64,000 nucleotides of DNA from MED-G105 sp039025235 (GTDB lineage Bacteria; Pseudomonadota; Alphaproteobacteria; Caulobacterales; Parvularculaceae): positions 186,001-250,000 of the forward strand of contig JBCCOS010000002.1 in the NCBI GenBank assembly GCA_039025235.1. The letters are read 5' to 3'. This document shows positions 29,114-37,518 of the stretch, in pieces. The position numbers were made by a program, and so were the translations under genes. Under the pieces are notes generated by a model, which was not told the origin of the DNA, ran no database searches, and saw only the letters and a program-made list of their open reading frames with translations. The stretch's first letter is position 1. Each line of letters begins with the position of its first letter.

Positions 29114-29397
29114 CTGGGCTATCGAACACTGCACTAAGCCACTGAAAGAAGCGTCGCCTACTGACCCAAAGCGCCGCCAGAGGCCTTCCCGTCACATTCA
29201 CATACGGACCTGGAATTAGCAGATCGGCCGTTGATTTCGCAGCGGGTAGCGTCGAAGAGGCCGGATGCACGACATCTGTGCAAGACGGTGGAGGACCGAA
29301 TAACGTTAAAGGTACTGTGGATGGTAAGCATTGGAGTAATTCAGACCCCGATGCTGTAGCACGTTGGGCTATACAGGAATGCACGCGCCCTCAATAA
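29114..29397 (+). pseudogene. Broken second copy of the tandem-repeat protein
   Basis: DNA from 29114 matches 28385 onward of the intact gene closely, starting in mid-unit at WAIEHCTKPLKEASPTD. One extra base near 29165 (GACCCAAAGC against GACAAAAGC) shifts the frame. The shifted part then reads as a full further unit (GLPVTFTYGPGISRSAV, SDPDAVARWAIQECTRP) and ends at TAA 29395-29397. No start codon or signal peptide remains. Confidence 0.8.
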
Positions 29398-29815
29398 GCC
29401 TAACGGCACGCGAAAGGTCGAGTTTTCTCATACAATCAGACTTCATTCAGGAGAAGTCATCGATCTATCGAATGCCGCTGAATTCTCCCCGGATTTCCGT
29501 CCCTAACGAAAATCAAAAGAATTGTTTGAAGTGAGGCGAGCGCTTCACTGGGGACGCGGCCAATCTCACGAAATTTGATGAGTGTATGTAAGCTCGCTTG
29601 CCGCTCCAAGCGATCTGCTTGTCGATCCCGCGGTTTCAAAAGACGTTTCGCGAGGCACGCGGCCTCCTGCTTTTGGAGCCCAGAAAGGCAGCAGAAGAAA
29701 CAGAAGCCTGTCGATGACGGTTGCTTGCACAACGGCCTCGTCGCTTATACCTACGCCTTGGGCCACCCTTACCCGTAAATCGTGCTAGCGTAGCTCTTCG
29801 CCTTGGAAGGCCAAA
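29398..29815. other. Region without a supportable gene
   Basis: Several overlapping short frames exist on both strands (for example 29457-29732 minus), but none has a ribosome site, a domain or natural composition. I read it as rearranged non-coding DNA. Confidence 0.4.
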
Positions 29816-30247
29816 TTGGCTGTTCAGTTTGAAAAATTCGCCCCAGCGAGCCCAGAATCGCACGTAAAGGTTTACGGCACTTCCTCAGATTGGAATGACG
29901 TTCTCATCCTATTGAACGCGTATCGCGCCTGGAAATCAGAACCGGATGATCACTCTGCTGAGGAAGCCCAGCAAAAGATCGCGTTTCTCGTCCAGTATGC
30001 CGAAGAAAAAGTTTCGAGGAACTCCGCGTCGACATTGGTCGGGGGATTTACCCAAGATAAATTCAGAAAACTCACTGATGTCCTTATAGAGTTCTCAGAA
30101 TATTGTACGGATAAGGAGCGTTTGATTTCGTCCTGTGAGTGCCCGATACCGTTTGAACGCTTTGAGCAGCTTCTAAAAAATTGCTTAGAGACATGGGCGC
30201 TCATGGAGCGTTCCTGGCAACGTGGAGACCGCAGAAAAATTCACTAG
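29816..30247 (+). CDS. Unknown protein, paralogue of the gene at 31314
   Basis: A 143-residue protein I do not recognise. It begins AVQFEKFAPASPESHVKVYG followed by DWNDVLILLNAYRAWKSE, which aligns clearly with the start of the protein at 31314-31766. Both go on with helical, acidic sequence and a CPI motif (SCECPIPFERFEQLL here; RKCPIDEAHFRSLW there) at the same distance. It starts at a TTG with GGAAGG five bases upstream, a good ribosome site. No signal peptide, so cytoplasmic. The two genes are separated by two small ORFs, suggesting an old duplication with insertion. Confidence 0.65.
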   Translation: MAVQFEKFAPASPESHVKVYGTSSDWNDVLILLNAYRAWKSEPDDHSAEEAQQKIAFLVQYAEEKVSRNSASTLVGGFTQDKFRKLTDVLIEFSEYCTDKERLISSCECPIPFERFEQLLKNCLETWALMERSWQRGDRRKIH

Positions 30248-30334
30248 ATCCAGCGAGACAATCGCAAACCCGATGCGTTTTCTCATCGACTACCTGAAGA
30301 GTTTATCTTGATACCTCCTTATTCAGAGAGCCCA

Positions 30335-30420
30335 CCAACCATCGGTCACCTTTCCTGAGAGATGATTTGGGCCGGAGCCAGAAAGGCTCCGATGGTCGGG
30401 GCCTCGGAATTCTAAGGAGG
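30335..30420 (+). promoter_or_regulatory. Structured leader of a small ORF
   Basis: CCAACCATCGG at 30335-30345 pairs with CCGATGGTCGG at 30389-30399 (10 of 11), and a tight hairpin GGAGCC-AGAAA-type loop-GGCTCC lies at 30374-30390. The leader ends with a full AAGGAGG at 30414-30420. It may regulate translation of the small ORF. Confidence 0.4.
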
Positions 30421-30426
30421 ACGATC

Positions 30427-30603
30427 ATGTCACTGATTTCGCAAAGTGACCTCGTCTCGAAATCAACGGACGAATTACGCGGACTGCTGGCTCTTGAGTT
30501 TCGCCTCGCGGCTTCTTGCTTTGGTTCACGCCGACGCAAGTCTTTGCAGCGTATCGCAGCGCTTCAGAATGAACTCTGCCTGCGCTTATCAGGTCCATCC
30601 TAA
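30427..30603 (+). CDS. Small protein of unknown function (58 aa)
   Basis: An ORF of 58 codons that starts six bases after a perfect AAGGAGG. The product begins MSLISQSDLVSKSTDELRGL and is basic in the middle (FGSRRRKSLQRIAAL), with helix-like periodicity. I know no family for it. The strong ribosome site and structured leader argue that it is translated. Confidence 0.55.
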   Translation: MSLISQSDLVSKSTDELRGLLALEFRLAASCFGSRRRKSLQRIAALQNELCLRLSGPS

Positions 30604-30714
30604 CCATCAAAGGTGAGCCGCTCCCGTGGCTTGCTTTTTTCCTTTATCACCCCAGCGCACTTACTCGTTGCTTGTAAGCGTTGTTGGCTTTGGAAGAATG
30701 AGAAAGGATATTTC

Positions 30715-31023
30715 ATGAAAGCGTTACCAACTGGCTTCGTGCCTTTGATCGCGCTGCCTTGTGAACATTGCAACAAAGAGGTCTCGCTGGATGACTGGTC
30801 TTGTCCGCATTGCGGCTTGGGCAAACCGCATAAATCCTGGCACCTCGAGAGTGATGTTCGCAGAGCGAACCGTGACTACTGGCGCGACCAGGAAAGCCAG
30901 CATGAAAAACTCTATAACCACTATTACTTCGATTTTTTTCTCGGTTCGATCCGCTACAAAAAACAATGGCAGGAGCATGTGCAGAAAGCGAATGAGGCGA
31001 ACCGCAAGATCCTGCTTTTTTGA
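30715..31023 (+). CDS. Small zinc-ribbon protein of unknown function
   Basis: A 102-residue protein with two CxxC knuckles close together, CEHC near residue 17 and CPHC near residue 29, forming a probable zinc ribbon, followed by a charged helical tail (VRRANRDYWRDQESQHEK). The ATG at 30715 has AAAGGA six bases upstream; the frame is open to 30613 but that extension lacks a ribosome site. Function unknown; nucleic-acid binding is possible for such ribbons. Confidence 0.6.
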   Translation: MKALPTGFVPLIALPCEHCNKEVSLDDWSCPHCGLGKPHKSWHLESDVRRANRDYWRDQESQHEKLYNHYYFDFFLGSIRYKKQWQEHVQKANEANRKILLF

Positions 31024-31155
31024 GTTCGGTATGGGTTGCCCCTGCAACCCTGGCCTTCGCCGAGAACGGGGTGTGCAAACGGAAGGAACAATCGATGGCG
31101 GGCGCAGGCGCATCTTTGCGCCGAGCCTCGGGAGACCGTCTATTGTTCCTGAAGT

Positions 31156-31180
31156 GCGCTGAGGGGCTGGCCCCTAAGTC
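31156..31180 (+). repeat. 25-base element-specific repeat, copy A
   Basis: Matches 34641-34665 at 24 of 25 positions and contains the hairpin AGGGG-CTGG-CCCCT, followed by a TTTTT run at 31181-31185, so this copy may also end transcription. Both copies are preceded by a short TATTxTTCCTGAAGTG motif. Confidence 0.65.
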
Positions 31181-31313
31181 TTTTTGCATAGGGAATTTGC
31201 TTGCTAAGGGAAGCCTACAAATGCGCCGGCAAGAAGCGGCGTTTCGTTTCATTGCCGTGTACCGGCTATTGCACTACAAGTAGCGTCGACTAGGGTCTGA
31301 CGATGATACGACA

Positions 31314-31766
31314 ATGGCTTTCCAGATCGAGAAAATAGCACCGCACAAAGATGACTCTCATGTTCGCGTTTACGCCTTACGCGAGGATTGGGAGGCGATG
31401 CTTCTCATTCTAAAAACATTTGTTGAATGGGCAGGGGAACACTTGCGAAGTTACGTTGCGTATGAAGTATCAGATGTTGTTCCTCTCATTGAACACATCG
31501 AAAAAACACTTGTTGCCAAAGATGGTCCAAACAGTTTGACCAACTTGAATTTTTGTATACTGACGCATTTGTTCACCGAGTTTGGGCGTGACTATTTGCG
31601 GTACGACCGTAAGACGGGCGTACTCCAATCATCACGCAAATGTCCGATCGACGAAGCACACTTCCGCTCTCTCTGGGAGGACTGTCAAAAAGCGCAAACC
31701 ATTATGAACAAAATAGTTCATCCGCTACCGCGCGTATCACCCACCGGCCCACCCAAATTGCATTAA
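31314..31766 (+). CDS. Unknown protein, paralogue of the gene at 29816
   Basis: A 150-residue cytoplasmic protein without a known family. Its first 45 residues (AFQIEKIAPHKDDSHVRVYA, then DWEAMLLILKTFVEWAG) align with the protein at 29816-30247, and the CPI motif of the C-terminal third is shared. The middle differs more. It starts at an ATG with only a weak ribosome site. The pair is specific to this element as far as the window shows. Confidence 0.65.
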   Translation: MAFQIEKIAPHKDDSHVRVYALREDWEAMLLILKTFVEWAGEHLRSYVAYEVSDVVPLIEHIEKTLVAKDGPNSLTNLNFCILTHLFTEFGRDYLRYDRKTGVLQSSRKCPIDEAHFRSLWEDCQKAQTIMNKIVHPLPRVSPTGPPKLH

Positions 31767-32112
31767 TGCTCGCGTAGCGCCAAAAACCGTTTTCCGGGCA
31801 TTATCATTTCGGTTTAGGCTAACCTCATATTCTTCGCCGTATAACGCGCGTGCGGTTCTGCTATTGGCAGCTTTCTCTTGAAAGCACCGAACTGCATCTT
31901 GAACGCCCGTGAAACCCGCCGTTACGTGCGCCCATCAACCAGTCGTATTGTCCACTTGCTTTAATGGACACTTAGCGGACTGCTTGTGACGACGCAGCGC
32001 AAGCGTTGCGGCTGGTCGGATAAAGAATTGCGGAAGACTTTTCTGCAGACGACTACGCGAGCACTCACGCCCAAAATACGTTCCGAAGGCGAAGAATTTC
32101 CAAACTGCATTA
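31767..32112. other. Region without a supportable gene
   Basis: About 345 bases. A minus-strand frame (31935-32198) overlaps the start of no motif and shares DNA with the cREC gene; I leave it out. No RNA gene seen. Confidence 0.4.
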
Positions 32113-32412
32113 CTATACGCGATCATTGACCCGCCTGATGATCGCATCAATTCCCGCTTGCATTTTGATCCGCGCCGACGAATTCGCCGAATGGACATGC
32201 ATCACCGGCGGGGCAAAGCCGCGAAGAACAACTGCTTCCTCGATCCAAGTGACAACGTCGTAGCCTGTCCCACGTTCGTCATCTCCGAGATCGTGATCGA
32301 GACTGAGTTCAGTGACAGTCTCAGTTTCTAAGAGTTCGATTGCTTCAGACGGCCAGTAGACACGTTTCCAGCCGGGCGGCGTCTCTCGCTCATCGTCAAG
32401 GTAGACCTTCAT
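32113..32412 (-). CDS. Cyclic-phosphate processing receiver (cREC) domain protein
   Basis: A 99-residue single-domain protein. It opens MKVYLDDERETPPGW, has LSLDHDLGDDERGTGYDVV in the middle and a final HVHSANSSARIKM segment. This is the pattern of the cREC receiver-like domain, which resembles response-regulator receivers but is proposed, in the literature on nucleotide-based conflict systems, to process cyclic phosphates. The acidic DDE and DHD clusters would bind metal. It lies 27 bases downstream of a secreted PDZ protein on the same strand. A role in defence or RNA end processing is inference. Confidence 0.75.
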   Translation of the reverse strand: MKVYLDDERETPPGWKRVYWPSEAIELLETETVTELSLDHDLGDDERGTGYDVVTWIEEAVVLRGFAPPVMHVHSANSSARIKMQAGIDAIIRRVNDRV

Positions 32413-32439
32413 GAACTCGATACTCCTGACATAAAATAA

Positions 32440-34128
32440 CTAGGGTGCGCACTTGTAAACATCAAAGCCCCTACCAGGAACGGTCTGCTCCTCGATACGA
32501 CGCAATAGGCTGGAGACATACTCCTTATCCGCAATTCCAATTTTATTGACGTCGTCCTTGCAGACGTCTTCTGACGAAAAATAAGTGTAGGCTACCGCCA
32601 TTACACCTAGATACCCGAGTTTTTTTGTTCCTCGGTATTTTTCAGAAAATTCTTTCTCTACCTCGAAAATATCCAACCACTCTTGGTCATTCAAAAATGG
32701 GAGCAATTTAGTTGTTGCCTCTCCCAACTCTATGAACCTCCCATAGTGAGTTCCGCGATCACCAAATTTTAATTCTTCCAACCAAGTTTTCCTCAATCTC
32801 TTTGACGTTTGCTTTGTAAACAGGATCGCTTCGTTTGTTTGTCCTATCGCGAGATAGCTCTCTATGACAGAAGACAGTCTTCCGATATCTAACGATCCTG
32901 CCTGATTCAATTCGGAGGCAAACCTCGAAACGGAAATGCGATCTCCGGCTAGGAAAGCAGGGCCCGAATTCGCTTGATCTTCAAACCCTACGGTCGGAAC
33001 CACTGCTGGCGTCAACAAATGAAGTCGCGAAGGAACCGTATCGTCGGGCTTTCTGAAATGGACGGAGAGTTTATAATCCGACCCGCACTGTTCGATCTCG
33101 TACGCATCCATTGCCGTTCGAAAATCAGACATGTCAGCAATGTCCGTTCGATCAATTTTCGTAATCCGATAACCCTTCTTCAGTTTGCCATAGGCAGGGC
33201 CGCCAGGAACAACCCCAGTGACTTGCACGCCATCTGCTGTGCCTGCAACATTGAAGCCGTATGCACAAAGATGATCCGGCTGTTTTTCGGCGCTAGTCAA
33301 CGACGAATCCGCGTCATTCGCGCCCGCCGGCGACAGCCAATCCTCCGGCAAAAACCAAGGATGGCTATCCGCCTGCTTATTTTTGGTCAAACTTTCTTGC
33401 GCGCCAGCGGTGTCATCCCCTGTAAGCTCATCATATCTCCGCCTTATCGACTGAAATTCCTCGTCCAACTCTTCAAGGCGAGCCGCGTTTTCGTCCGCTA
33501 GTGGCCCGAGTGATTCAAATAGCTCATTGTACCGCGCAAATCTTTGGCTTACATCCACGATCGCTAGTGTTGCGGCGGTTGTCTTGTCTTTTCCCGGTTT
33601 GAGATCCCCCAATATGCGGATCGGCTGCCCTTTTGATAAGTCAGAAGCCGAGAACTCTCTCCCCAATTCTAAGACAGTAGATTCTGGGGGGAAAACTAGC
33701 GTGCGACCGTAAAGGAAAAAAACCGGCATGTTTCTGAGAGTTTGTATCTTGGAAGGGTCTACGTCCCAGTATTCGGAAATGATCGAGCGCGCTTCGCGCA
33801 TGAGTGTCGCCATCTCAGTGACAACATTATTTTGTTGAGTTTGGTAGCCTTTCGCAAAATTCCCTATTTCTTGCGCGCGCTCCAAAAGAGCTTGTTCTTC
33901 GCCTTCAATTTGGGCCGTTCCGGTTGGAGACGCTTGGTTGTTGTTGCGTCTTTTAGAGGCCACTTCCACCCACTCGGACGCTGAATTTAAACAGTACTTT
34001 TTTTCAGTATTTTTGCCTTCAACAACGGACTGAACTATTCGACATTTGACTGTTTGTTCCTGCGCCAGCGAAGGAGTCGCCGCGGCACAGCACACCAATG
34101 ACAGCAAAGCAAGCCTAATTGTCGACAT
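32440..34128 (-). CDS. Secreted protein with a PDZ-like domain, function unknown
   Basis: About 562 residues. A signal peptide is clear (LALLSLVCCAAATPSLAQEQ). Residues about 50-240 are helical, with coiled-coil character near LEELDEEFQSIRRRYDEL. Residues about 285-370 look like a PDZ domain (AYGFNVAGTADGVQVTGVVP, GPAYGKLKKGYRITKID). The C-terminal 180 residues are helical and unassigned. I start at the ATG at 34128, seven bases after GAGGGGGA; the frame is open to 34149. No protease motif is seen. Two Cys in the mature N-terminus and two in the C-terminus could form disulfides. Confidence 0.7.
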   Translation of the reverse strand: MSTIRLALLSLVCCAAATPSLAQEQTVKCRIVQSVVEGKNTEKKYCLNSASEWVEVASKRRNNNQASPTGTAQIEGEEQALLERAQEIGNFAKGYQTQQNNVVTEMATLMREARSIISEYWDVDPSKIQTLRNMPVFFLYGRTLVFPPESTVLELGREFSASDLSKGQPIRILGDLKPGKDKTTAATLAIVDVSQRFARYNELFESLGPLADENAARLEELDEEFQSIRRRYDELTGDDTAGAQESLTKNKQADSHPWFLPEDWLSPAGANDADSSLTSAEKQPDHLCAYGFNVAGTADGVQVTGVVPGGPAYGKLKKGYRITKIDRTDIADMSDFRTAMDAYEIEQCGSDYKLSVHFRKPDDTVPSRLHLLTPAVVPTVGFEDQANSGPAFLAGDRISVSRFASELNQAGSLDIGRLSSVIESYLAIGQTNEAILFTKQTSKRLRKTWLEELKFGDRGTHYGRFIELGEATTKLLPFLNDQEWLDIFEVEKEFSEKYRGTKKLGYLGVMAVAYTYFSSEDVCKDDVNKIGIADKEYVSSLLRRIEEQTVPGRGFDVYKCAP

Positions 34129-34206
34129 GACGCGTCCCCCTCTGGTCAATGCAAGCCAACGCGATAGGCGGATGTCAGCCTATACAACGCTTTTTGCAAG
34201 CTTGTT

Positions 34207-34536
34207 ATGACAAAGCGTAGCCGAAATTTTGGCCAATTAAGGGCGCCCCCGGTGGCGGCCGAGCTCCCCGCCTGGGCATCCGGACGCTCTAATATTGAAC
34301 CGGGCTCTCCCTGGGACAACGGCTATTGCAAGAGCTGCAACTCGAAGCTCAGAGACGAACTGCTTGCGCGGGAAATCTTCTACACGATGAAGGAAGCCAA
34401 AACCCTGATCGAATGGTGGCGAGAGTACTTCAACACGCGTAGTTCGCATTTGTCGTTTGGATTTCGACCTCCCGCACCAAAGGCCAACTTACCAATGCCC
34501 TTCGTGCCGCCTTACGCTCAGACCGCGGCGGTATGA
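34207..34536 (+). pseudogene. IS3-family transposase relic (C-terminal end of OrfB)
   Basis: From about codon 37 the frame matches the end of IS3-family DDE transposases: SPWDNGYCKSCNSKLRDELL, then EIFYTMKEAKTLIEWWREY, NTRSSHLSFGFRPPAP. The catalytic Glu, normally in GY(I/C)ESFN, is Lys here, and the rest of the transposase is missing, so it is inactive. The residues before it are unrelated. A likely IS end, GGACCACCTCGATGGGGCAG, follows at about 34577-34596. Confidence 0.85.
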
Positions 34537-34597
34537 ACGCCACACAACAAGCCGCTGAGTCTTAACAAATGACCCGGACCACCTCGATGGGGCAGGC

Positions 34598-34611
34598 TAG
34601 GCGGCCGCCTA
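34598..34611. repeat. Perfect 14-base palindrome next to the IS relic
   Basis: TAGGCGGCCGCCTA followed by TTTT, directly after the probable IS end. It resembles a terminator stem in the plus direction and precedes the second copy of the 25-base repeat. Confidence 0.5.
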
Positions 34612-34640
34612 TTTTTCCTGAAGTGTATTACTCCCGAATT

Positions 34641-34665
34641 GCGCTGAGGGGCTGGTCCCTAAGTC
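34641..34665 (+). repeat. 25-base element-specific repeat, copy B
   Basis: Same as 31156-31180 except one C to T change in the hairpin arm. It lies just beyond the 3' end of the AAA ATPase gene. Confidence 0.65.
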
Positions 34666-34682
34666 ACGAAGATGTTTTTCAA

Positions 34683-37313
34683 TCAGGCCGCTTTGATTTC
34701 AGCTTGACGGTCGGTTACCTCCGTCAACCAAGTCTCCAGCGCATTCAGTTCTTCCTCAATTGTTTCGGGCTTGGGCGCTGAAGGACTAATTGCATCAGAG
34801 GCTTTATGCAGAAGATCGGAACATTGCCCGTAGTGCTTTCGCATGGTTTCCGCATCCGACTGCGTAATGGCGGAGAGTTTTGCAAACCCCTTCGTGTCTA
34901 CTTTACTCGCGAATGTGCGCAGGACCGGTGAAATCGCATCTTCGACCGCCGTTTCCCATGTCTGGCGTAAACTGTTGATCAGCCCACGTGCATTCATGAG
35001 CCAATCGGTCCCATCCGGGTCTCGATCAAATTGAACACGCGTATTACCCAGATGAGTACGCATCGTTTTCAATCTCGAGAGTGCATCCTGCGCTTTGTCA
35101 GGAGCCTCGTTCCTGCAATGGCCCGGCGTGTTTTGCCGTTTTTGGATGTGCCTGAGCGCAATGTCAGTCTTTTGGGTAGGATCATTCACCTGCGTGCAGG
35201 CATTGCGGAGCAGAAAAAGAAAAGGAAGATCATGGGTGAATACGATCACCTGCCTTTTTCGTCCTTCTGCGGCTAAGCGTTTAGCGATTGCCTCCCGGTG
35301 CAGGTGATCGAGTGACGAAACGGGATCATCGAAGATAATACCGGAATCACTGTTATTGGTTGCCAGTTCGGCCATGTAGCCTGCGAGAGCTACGCAACGA
35401 TATTCGCCCTCACTTAGAATATCCCCGGCATTGCCTGATGCGCTCTGGATAAGGCTGACCTTAAAGCGAGAAACACCATGCTGCGATCCAGCTTGCGTCA
35501 GTTCGATGGCAAGGCCTGCCAGATTGAGATGGTTAATCTCCTGCGCAAAACGGGCCCGCAGCCGCTCGGTAATAAGAGCCTCCGACAGTCCCGTGTTTTT
35601 CGACGTGATGGTATTCGGCCTGGTATCCTTGAGCGCCGTTTCCAGTTTCGCGATAGATTTTAGCCGCGCGATCTCCGCAAGGACATCGCCTTTGATCCCG
35701 GAAAGCAATTGCCGGTCTTTCAGCTCAGCCAATTCGGTACGCAGTTTCTTCCGCTCGTCGCTTTCGTCATCGGTCACAATCGCCGAAGCACGGGTTTCGA
35801 GCGCGGTGATGGCCGTCTCAAGGCCAGTATCGGCGAGAATAGGGATGCTGTGGTCAACATCCGCATCTGATTTTAGCATGGCGCGCAATCGCCATTGCGC
35901 CCGTACAACAAATCCGCGCACGGCCGAAGCCAATTCGGAGTTGCCCAGTTCGTCGGCAAGAAACAGGTACTCTTGAAGGAGTTGGGCACGCGGAACCATT
36001 GTGTCTGCTAGATCATTCCTGAACCGGTCGAGAGTCTGACTTGCGGTTGCTTCTTCCTGCTGGGTGCGGTCCTGAACGAAGGTCTCGAACCTGCGTAAGC
36101 GCGTTGCCGCGTCCTCGCCCAGGTCCTGCTGGCACAATACGCAGCGCGCATCCTCGCCGGTATTCGGAAAATCGACCTCCGGATAGGCTTCGACTGTGGA
36201 ATACAAGCGCGCGGCTTCCCACAGCTTCTGCCAAGCTTCGGAGCCGACACCGGCCAGTGGTTCATCCTTGGACAAATCTTGCGCCGCAAGCTTCACCGCT
36301 GCGCTTTTCGTGTTCAAATCGGCGGCTAACGTCGCAAGTTGTTGGCCGTTCTCCGGTGAAATCGCCGCTGCGAGTGTTTCCAGCTTTGGGAGTAAGGTCT
36401 CCAGCCTGGTCTTTTGCGCGCGAAGCCGCCGTGCAGTCACTTTCGGGTCTTGGGCGAAGTCAGACGTTAGTTCAGCAAGACGGGCAAGCTCCTCCTCGGC
36501 CAGAGTAGCCAGCGCGTTTACGGATTCGTCCTTGGTGCTCTTGCTCAACGAGGTAATGAGCTTTCCTGCTTTTGTATCGGACGAACAGGACGGTTCGGAT
36601 ATGCTCTTCGGGGTCTGTAACTTGATGGACGAAATCTCGCCGTCGATCTTGTCCTTTACCGCCTTGCACGCGTTTACAAGCTGCTCCAGCAGTTTCATTG
36701 GATAAGGCGTGTAGGCTAGGTCGTTGGTTTCCTCGACATGAACATTTGCCGTGCGTGAATCAAAAACACTGATCTCCGACAAAAGATCGTCGGTCGACGC
36801 GCTGTTCTTCCACTCGGCTTTCTGGGTCTGTGCGCCTGCATGATATTCCAACTCGGCCCGCTGCGGTCCAGGCTGCGCTTTGTAGATGTTCGGAAGTATC
36901 GCTTCGTGGTTGCCGCGAACGGTTCTGGCACGGCATGCATTTTTCAGAATACGGACATAGCCTGATTTTCCCGCGCCGTTGTCGCCATAGATGATGGTGA
37001 TGCCCTTAGGAATAAAGGTCAGGGTTTGATCTTCGGCCAACGCGTTCACGTTTTGAACGCCGCGCAGTTTTTTGAGTGCTATGGTGGGGACTCCAGCGCG
37101 CTGGGCGTTGATGTGCCCCTCAGCTAGTGGATCGATTTCTAGGGAACTATCTTTGCAAAGAGCTGTTAGCTGGTGGATGTCGCCAGCAGACAGCTCTCCT
37201 TGATCAACAAGCCTCCGAAGTGCGTCACGCTGCCATGGCGGACGATCTTTCGACCAAGTGAGGATATCCCGCAGCGCATCGGCTTCAGTTACAATGTTGG
37301 AGCTGGCTGTCAT
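34683..37313 (-). CDS. Large AAA/ABC-type ATPase with CxxC hook (defence-like)
   Basis: An 876-residue SMC/Rad50-like ATPase of the AAA_13 kind. Walker A is GDNGAGKSG at 110-118; the arms of a coiled coil meet near residue 390 at CVLCQQ, a CxxC that resembles a zinc hook; the second ATPase half has the signature LSEGEYRCVALA, Walker B SGIIFDDPVSSLDH and the H loop VIVFTHD. A further 170-residue C-terminal region follows (LRQTWETAVEDAISPVL, HYGQCSDLLHKASDA). The order ATPase-hook-ATPase-extra domain recalls RloC and other anti-phage ATPases, but I do not see the PrrC-type nuclease triad with certainty. It is coupled to a 42-aa ORF by a four-base overlap. Confidence 0.8.
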   Translation of the reverse strand: MTASSNIVTEADALRDILTWSKDRPPWQRDALRRLVDQGELSAGDIHQLTALCKDSSLEIDPLAEGHINAQRAGVPTIALKKLRGVQNVNALAEDQTLTFIPKGITIIYGDNGAGKSGYVRILKNACRARTVRGNHEAILPNIYKAQPGPQRAELEYHAGAQTQKAEWKNSASTDDLLSEISVFDSRTANVHVEETNDLAYTPYPMKLLEQLVNACKAVKDKIDGEISSIKLQTPKSISEPSCSSDTKAGKLITSLSKSTKDESVNALATLAEEELARLAELTSDFAQDPKVTARRLRAQKTRLETLLPKLETLAAAISPENGQQLATLAADLNTKSAAVKLAAQDLSKDEPLAGVGSEAWQKLWEAARLYSTVEAYPEVDFPNTGEDARCVLCQQDLGEDAATRLRRFETFVQDRTQQEEATASQTLDRFRNDLADTMVPRAQLLQEYLFLADELGNSELASAVRGFVVRAQWRLRAMLKSDADVDHSIPILADTGLETAITALETRASAIVTDDESDERKKLRTELAELKDRQLLSGIKGDVLAEIARLKSIAKLETALKDTRPNTITSKNTGLSEALITERLRARFAQEINHLNLAGLAIELTQAGSQHGVSRFKVSLIQSASGNAGDILSEGEYRCVALAGYMAELATNNSDSGIIFDDPVSSLDHLHREAIAKRLAAEGRKRQVIVFTHDLPFLFLLRNACTQVNDPTQKTDIALRHIQKRQNTPGHCRNEAPDKAQDALSRLKTMRTHLGNTRVQFDRDPDGTDWLMNARGLINSLRQTWETAVEDAISPVLRTFASKVDTKGFAKLSAITQSDAETMRKHYGQCSDLLHKASDAISPSAPKPETIEEELNALETWLTEVTDRQAEIKAA

Positions 37314-37438
37314 CGCGACCCTGCAAATTCAGAACGCGCTGCACGCTGCTCAAAGAATTGAAACAAGTGCTCGGCTTTGTGCTCCGAGCTTGTTTCATCG
37401 TGGGCAATAACGGGAATGCGTAAGTCCGAACGTTTCAT
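37310..37438 (-). CDS. 42-aa ORF translationally coupled to the AAA ATPase
   Basis: On the minus strand an ATG at 37438 opens 42 codons (MKRSDLRIPVIAHDETSSEH ... FAGSR) whose TGA overlaps the ATPase ATG as ATGA. A stop codon lies four codons upstream, so the ORF is complete. Charged, no membrane segment, no known family. It could be a leader that controls ATPase translation or a small partner protein. Its own ribosome site is weak. Confidence 0.5.
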   Translation of the reverse strand: MKRSDLRIPVIAHDETSSEHKAEHLFQFFEQRAARSEFAGSR

Positions 37439-37518
37439 GAGGCGAGTTTACTCAACGGACACACTTTTGGCGAGCAAATTGTAACCTGTAAGTCAAGGGT
37501 CGAAATGCTAGCGCGCAT

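Noticed and set aside
31935..32198. 87-aa minus-strand ORF overlapping the cREC gene
   Set aside because: Overlaps the better-supported cREC frame and has a random-looking Arg/Ser-rich product.
34207..34536. Intact IS3-family insertion sequence
   Set aside because: Only the last 70 or so residues of the transposase remain and the catalytic Glu is Lys.
34683..37313. Confident RloC (anticodon nuclease) assignment
   Set aside because: The ATPase and CxxC hook fit, but I could not place the Arg-Glu-His nuclease residues of PrrC/RloC in the C-terminal part.
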